From assembly GCA_045646965.1 (NCBI GenBank), contig JAZRLR010000001.1, forward strand, positions 1 through 36,005: a stretch of DNA of 36,005 nt, written 5' to 3'. The notes under the pieces are model-generated. The model was not told the DNA's origin. It made no database searches and worked only from the letters and a program-made list of their open reading frames with translations. This DNA is from HGM04593 sp045646965 (lineage in GTDB: Bacteria > Bacteroidota > Bacteroidia > Bacteroidales > Bacteroidaceae). Positions 33,959 through 36,005 of this stretch are shown here, in pieces (position 1 is the first letter of the stretch; every line of letters starts with the position of its first letter). A program made the position numbers and the translations under genes.

Positions 33959-33990
33959 GCGATTTTGTGCCGAGAAATGGTTGTAAAGCT

Positions 33991-34008
33991 GTTTGCAAAA
34001 TATTTGCA
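33991..34008 (-). promoter_or_regulatory. Second GTTTGCA-type repeat pair, upstream of the regulator gene
   Basis: GTTTGCA (33991-33997) and ATTTGCA (34002-34008), step 11 bp. ATGTGCA at 34013-34019 keeps the 11-bp phase but is a poorer copy. The nearest edge lies 33 bp upstream of the -7 box, against 32 bp at the neighbouring gene. Confidence 0.55.
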
Positions 34009-34090
34009 TTGTATGTGCAGGGGTGGTAGTTATGCTGTTTGGCGAAAAAGTTGTATCTTTGATAATCTATCGAAAATAGTCTGCACTCGC

Positions 34091-34121
34091 TGTGAAATAC
34101 GCTAAAGTGTTACTATCTTTG
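34091..34121 (+). promoter_or_regulatory. Promoter of the ABC-F gene
   Basis: TGTG (34091-34094), a 19-bp spacer and TATCTTTG (34114-34121), 64 nt before the ATG. Another TATCTTTG at 34054-34061 may be a second start site, without a good -33 box. Confidence 0.55.
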
Positions 34122-34185
34122 CATACAAAAACTTAAAGGAGGGAAGTAAAATCCCTCTTTTTCATCGAATAATTAAATTAAATAT

Positions 34186-35823
34186 ATGGTATCTGTAGAC
34201 GGACTCGCCGTGGAATTTGGCGGCACTACGCTTTTCAGCGATGTTTCATTTGTTATAAACGACAAGGACCGCATAGCCCTTATGGGAAAGAACGGTGCGG
34301 GCAAGAGTACCTTGCTGAAAATTCTTGCAGGCGTGCGTCAGGCTACGCGAGGTACGGTGTCGGCTCCCAAGGACACGGTCATTGCCTATGTGCCGCAGCA
34401 TCTTATGACCGAGGATGGTCGCACGGTCTTCGAGGAAGCGTCGCAGGCCTTCAGCCACCTCTATCAGATGGAGGCCGAGATTGACGAGCTCAATAACCAG
34501 CTTGCCACACGCACCGACTACGAGAGCGACGAGTATATGGCGCTCATTGAGGAGGTTGCCACAAAGAGCGAGAAGTTCTATGCCATAGATATGACACATT
34601 TCGAGGAGGATGTGGAGAAGACTCTCCTGGGTCTCGGCTTCGAGAGAAAGGACTTTAACCGTCAAACAAGCGAGTTCTCGGGTGGATGGCGTATGCGTAT
34701 TGAGCTCGCAAAAATGCTCTTGCGCAACCCCGACGTGCTGCTGCTCGACGAGCCCACTAACCACCTCGACATAGAATCTATAGGCTGGTTAGAGGATTTC
34801 CTCGTGAGCAACGGCAAGGCTGTTGTGGTTATCAGCCACGACCGTAAATTTGTCGATAATATAACTACACGCACCATTGAGGTGACTATGGGACGCATAT
34901 ACGACTACAAGGTAAACTACTCGCAGTATCTTGTGCTGCGTGCCGAGCGTCGCGAGCAGCAGATGAAACAGTGGGAGGAGCAGCAGAAGATGATTCAAGA
35001 GACCAAGGATTTCATTGAGCGCTTCAAGGGTACATATTCAAAGACTTTGCAGGTGCAGAGCCGCGTGAAGATGCTCGAGAAACTCGAAATCATTGAGGTG
35101 GACGAGGAGGATACATCGGCGTTGAGGCTCAAATTCCCCCCTTCGCCCCGCTCGGGACAGTACCCCGTGATTATGGACGGCGTGGGCAAGGCCTTTGACG
35201 AGAAGCGTATCTTCGGCGGGGTGAATCTCACCATTGAGCGCGGTAACAAAGTGGCTTTCGTTGGACGTAACGGCGAGGGTAAATCGACTCTTGTAAAGTG
35301 TATTATGAAAGAACTTGAGCACGAGGGTTCGTTGCAGCTTGGTCACAATGTGCAGATAGGATATTTTGCGCAGAATCAGGCGTCGCTGCTCGACGAGAAC
35401 CTCACTGTCTTTCAGACTATCGACGACGTGGCAAAGGGTGAGATTCGTAACAAGATACGCGACCTCTTGGGTGCGTTTATGTTTGGCGGCGAGGCAAGCG
35501 CAAAAAAGGTGAAGGTGCTTTCGGGAGGCGAGCGCACCCGTCTTGCTTTGATGAAGCTTCTGCTCGAGCCAGTGAACCTTCTCATTCTCGACGAGCCCAC
35601 TAACCACCTCGACCTCAAGACAAAGGATATCCTGAAGCAGGCGTTGCAGGACTATGACGGCACGCTCATCTGTGTGAGTCACGACCGTGACTTCCTCGAC
35701 GGCCTTGCAACCAAGGTATACGAGTTTGGTCAGGGACGTGTGCGCGAGCACCTGTGCGGCGTGTACGAGTTCCTCGAGACAAAGAAGATGGAGCATCTGC
35801 AAGAGCTCGAAAGAAAAGCGTAA
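34186..35823 (+). CDS. ABC-F family ATPase (ribosome-associated type)
   Basis: 545 residues, two ABC domains on one chain with no membrane domain. First domain: Walker A GKNGAGKST, signature SGGWRMRIELAK and Walker B LLLDEPTNHLD. The linker is charged and helical (ERREQQMKQWEEQQK..., residues ~240-300). Second domain: GRNGEGKST, LSGGERTRL and LILDEPTNHLD. ABC-F proteins act at the ribosome E site on stalled or antibiotic-bound ribosomes. The form resembles YbiT/EttA-type housekeeping members; resistance activity cannot be judged from sequence. Its own promoter lies between it and the divergent regulator gene; a terminator follows. Confidence 0.95.
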   Translation: MVSVDGLAVEFGGTTLFSDVSFVINDKDRIALMGKNGAGKSTLLKILAGVRQATRGTVSAPKDTVIAYVPQHLMTEDGRTVFEEASQAFSHLYQMEAEIDELNNQLATRTDYESDEYMALIEEVATKSEKFYAIDMTHFEEDVEKTLLGLGFERKDFNRQTSEFSGGWRMRIELAKMLLRNPDVLLLDEPTNHLDIESIGWLEDFLVSNGKAVVVISHDRKFVDNITTRTIEVTMGRIYDYKVNYSQYLVLRAERREQQMKQWEEQQKMIQETKDFIERFKGTYSKTLQVQSRVKMLEKLEIIEVDEEDTSALRLKFPPSPRSGQYPVIMDGVGKAFDEKRIFGGVNLTIERGNKVAFVGRNGEGKSTLVKCIMKELEHEGSLQLGHNVQIGYFAQNQASLLDENLTVFQTIDDVAKGEIRNKIRDLLGAFMFGGEASAKKVKVLSGGERTRLALMKLLLEPVNLLILDEPTNHLDLKTKDILKQALQDYDGTLICVSHDRDFLDGLATKVYEFGQGRVREHLCGVYEFLETKKMEHLQELERKA

Positions 35824-35830
35824 AAGAGCG

Positions 35831-35880
35831 ATATACACAAAAAAGGCAAGCACCGCGGTGCTTTCCTTTTTTGTGTATAT
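35831..35880. terminator. Long inverted repeat, bidirectional terminator
   Basis: 25-bp arms (ATATACACAAAAAAGGCAAG... and its complement) with one mismatch, around the GC centre at 35855/35856, with A/T runs inside. It lies 7 nt after the ABC-F stop and 14 nt before the stop of the convergent glycosyltransferase. Confidence 0.88.
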
Positions 35881-35894
35881 GGTGCTCTATGAAT

Positions 35895-36005
35895 TTAATA
35901 GAGCTGCTCGTACTCTTGTATGATATTCTTCCAGGTGTAGTGGCGGTCGGCAATTTTGCGCAGGTCGTCACACTGCAAATCGTCCTTTTCGAGCAAGGCG
36001 ATGAG
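35895..36005 (-). CDS. Glycosyltransferase C-terminus (GT4-type), rest beyond window
   Basis: The last 36 codons of a minus-strand gene entering from the right. The end reads RKIADRHYTWKNIIQEYEQLY, the usual C-terminal helix of GT4-like glycosyltransferases (a Y/F-T-W motif, then an amphipathic helix ending QLY). It is a short piece, so the identification is moderate. It converges on the ABC-F gene across the bidirectional terminator. Confidence 0.6.
   Translation of the reverse strand, partial: LIALLEKDDLQCDDLRKIADRHYTWKNIIQEYEQLY

Overview
The window looks like a chromosomal segment of a gut-type Bacteroidales (Bacteroidota) bacterium. The evidence is the recurring Bacteroidota promoter signature (TTTG-like -33, about 20 bp, then TAnnTTTG at -7), weak or absent Shine-Dalgarno sites, IntDOT-like integrase sequence, secreted CotH, GEVED, GH123 and sialidase domains with T9SS-type-A-like C-terminal tails, a large periplasmic TPR protein and a DUF3109 gene. 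The species cannot be fixed from the sequence.

Layout. (1) 1-1740: the start of a mobile element (tyrosine recombinase running off the left edge) abuts the 3' end of a tRNA-Phe gene; tRNA-Gly(CCC) and tRNA-Pro(CGG) follow on the other strand. (2) 1741-2930: AT-rich accessory stretch with a small one-TM protein and a decayed acyltransferase-3 gene. (3) 3041-15000: secreted enzyme region. A 1724-residue CotH-type surface protein converges on a very large GH123 plus GH33 (beta-GalNAcase plus sialidase) protein whose reading frame is broken once near its N-terminus. A 53-codon gene lies beside it. (4) 15001-15710: an (AT)n tract at the glycosidase promoter, two copies of a 116-bp repeat carrying the 3' end of the adjacent tRNA(CAT), hairpin terminators and the tRNA itself. 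(5) 15777-18220 (+): HAD phosphatase, ribF and CPBP membrane protease in one operon. (6) 24509-18223 (-): topA, aroK, speA, argB and a YgjP-type metallopeptidase in one tight operon. (7) 29806-24673 (-): NUDIX hydrolase, TPR protein and outer-membrane beta-barrel, linked by ATGA stop/start overlaps. (8) 30080-32173 (+): gpmI and a DUF3109 gene. (9) 32275-34010 (-): a membrane-spanning lipoprotein regulator with a cytoplasmic LuxR-like HTH and a small secreted protein that resembles the regulator's own sensor domain. Both promoters carry GTTTGCA-type direct repeats at nearly the same distance from the -7 box. (10) 34186-35823: an ABC-F ATPase, then the C-terminal end of a glycosyltransferase entering from the right.

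The best candidates for something undescribed are the regulator/secreted-domain pair with its shared operator, the one-chain GH123/GH33 enzyme with a dinucleotide repeat in its promoter and a single-base frame break, and the tRNA-derived repeats with terminators. Housekeeping operons make up most of 15.7-32 kb and look ordinary.
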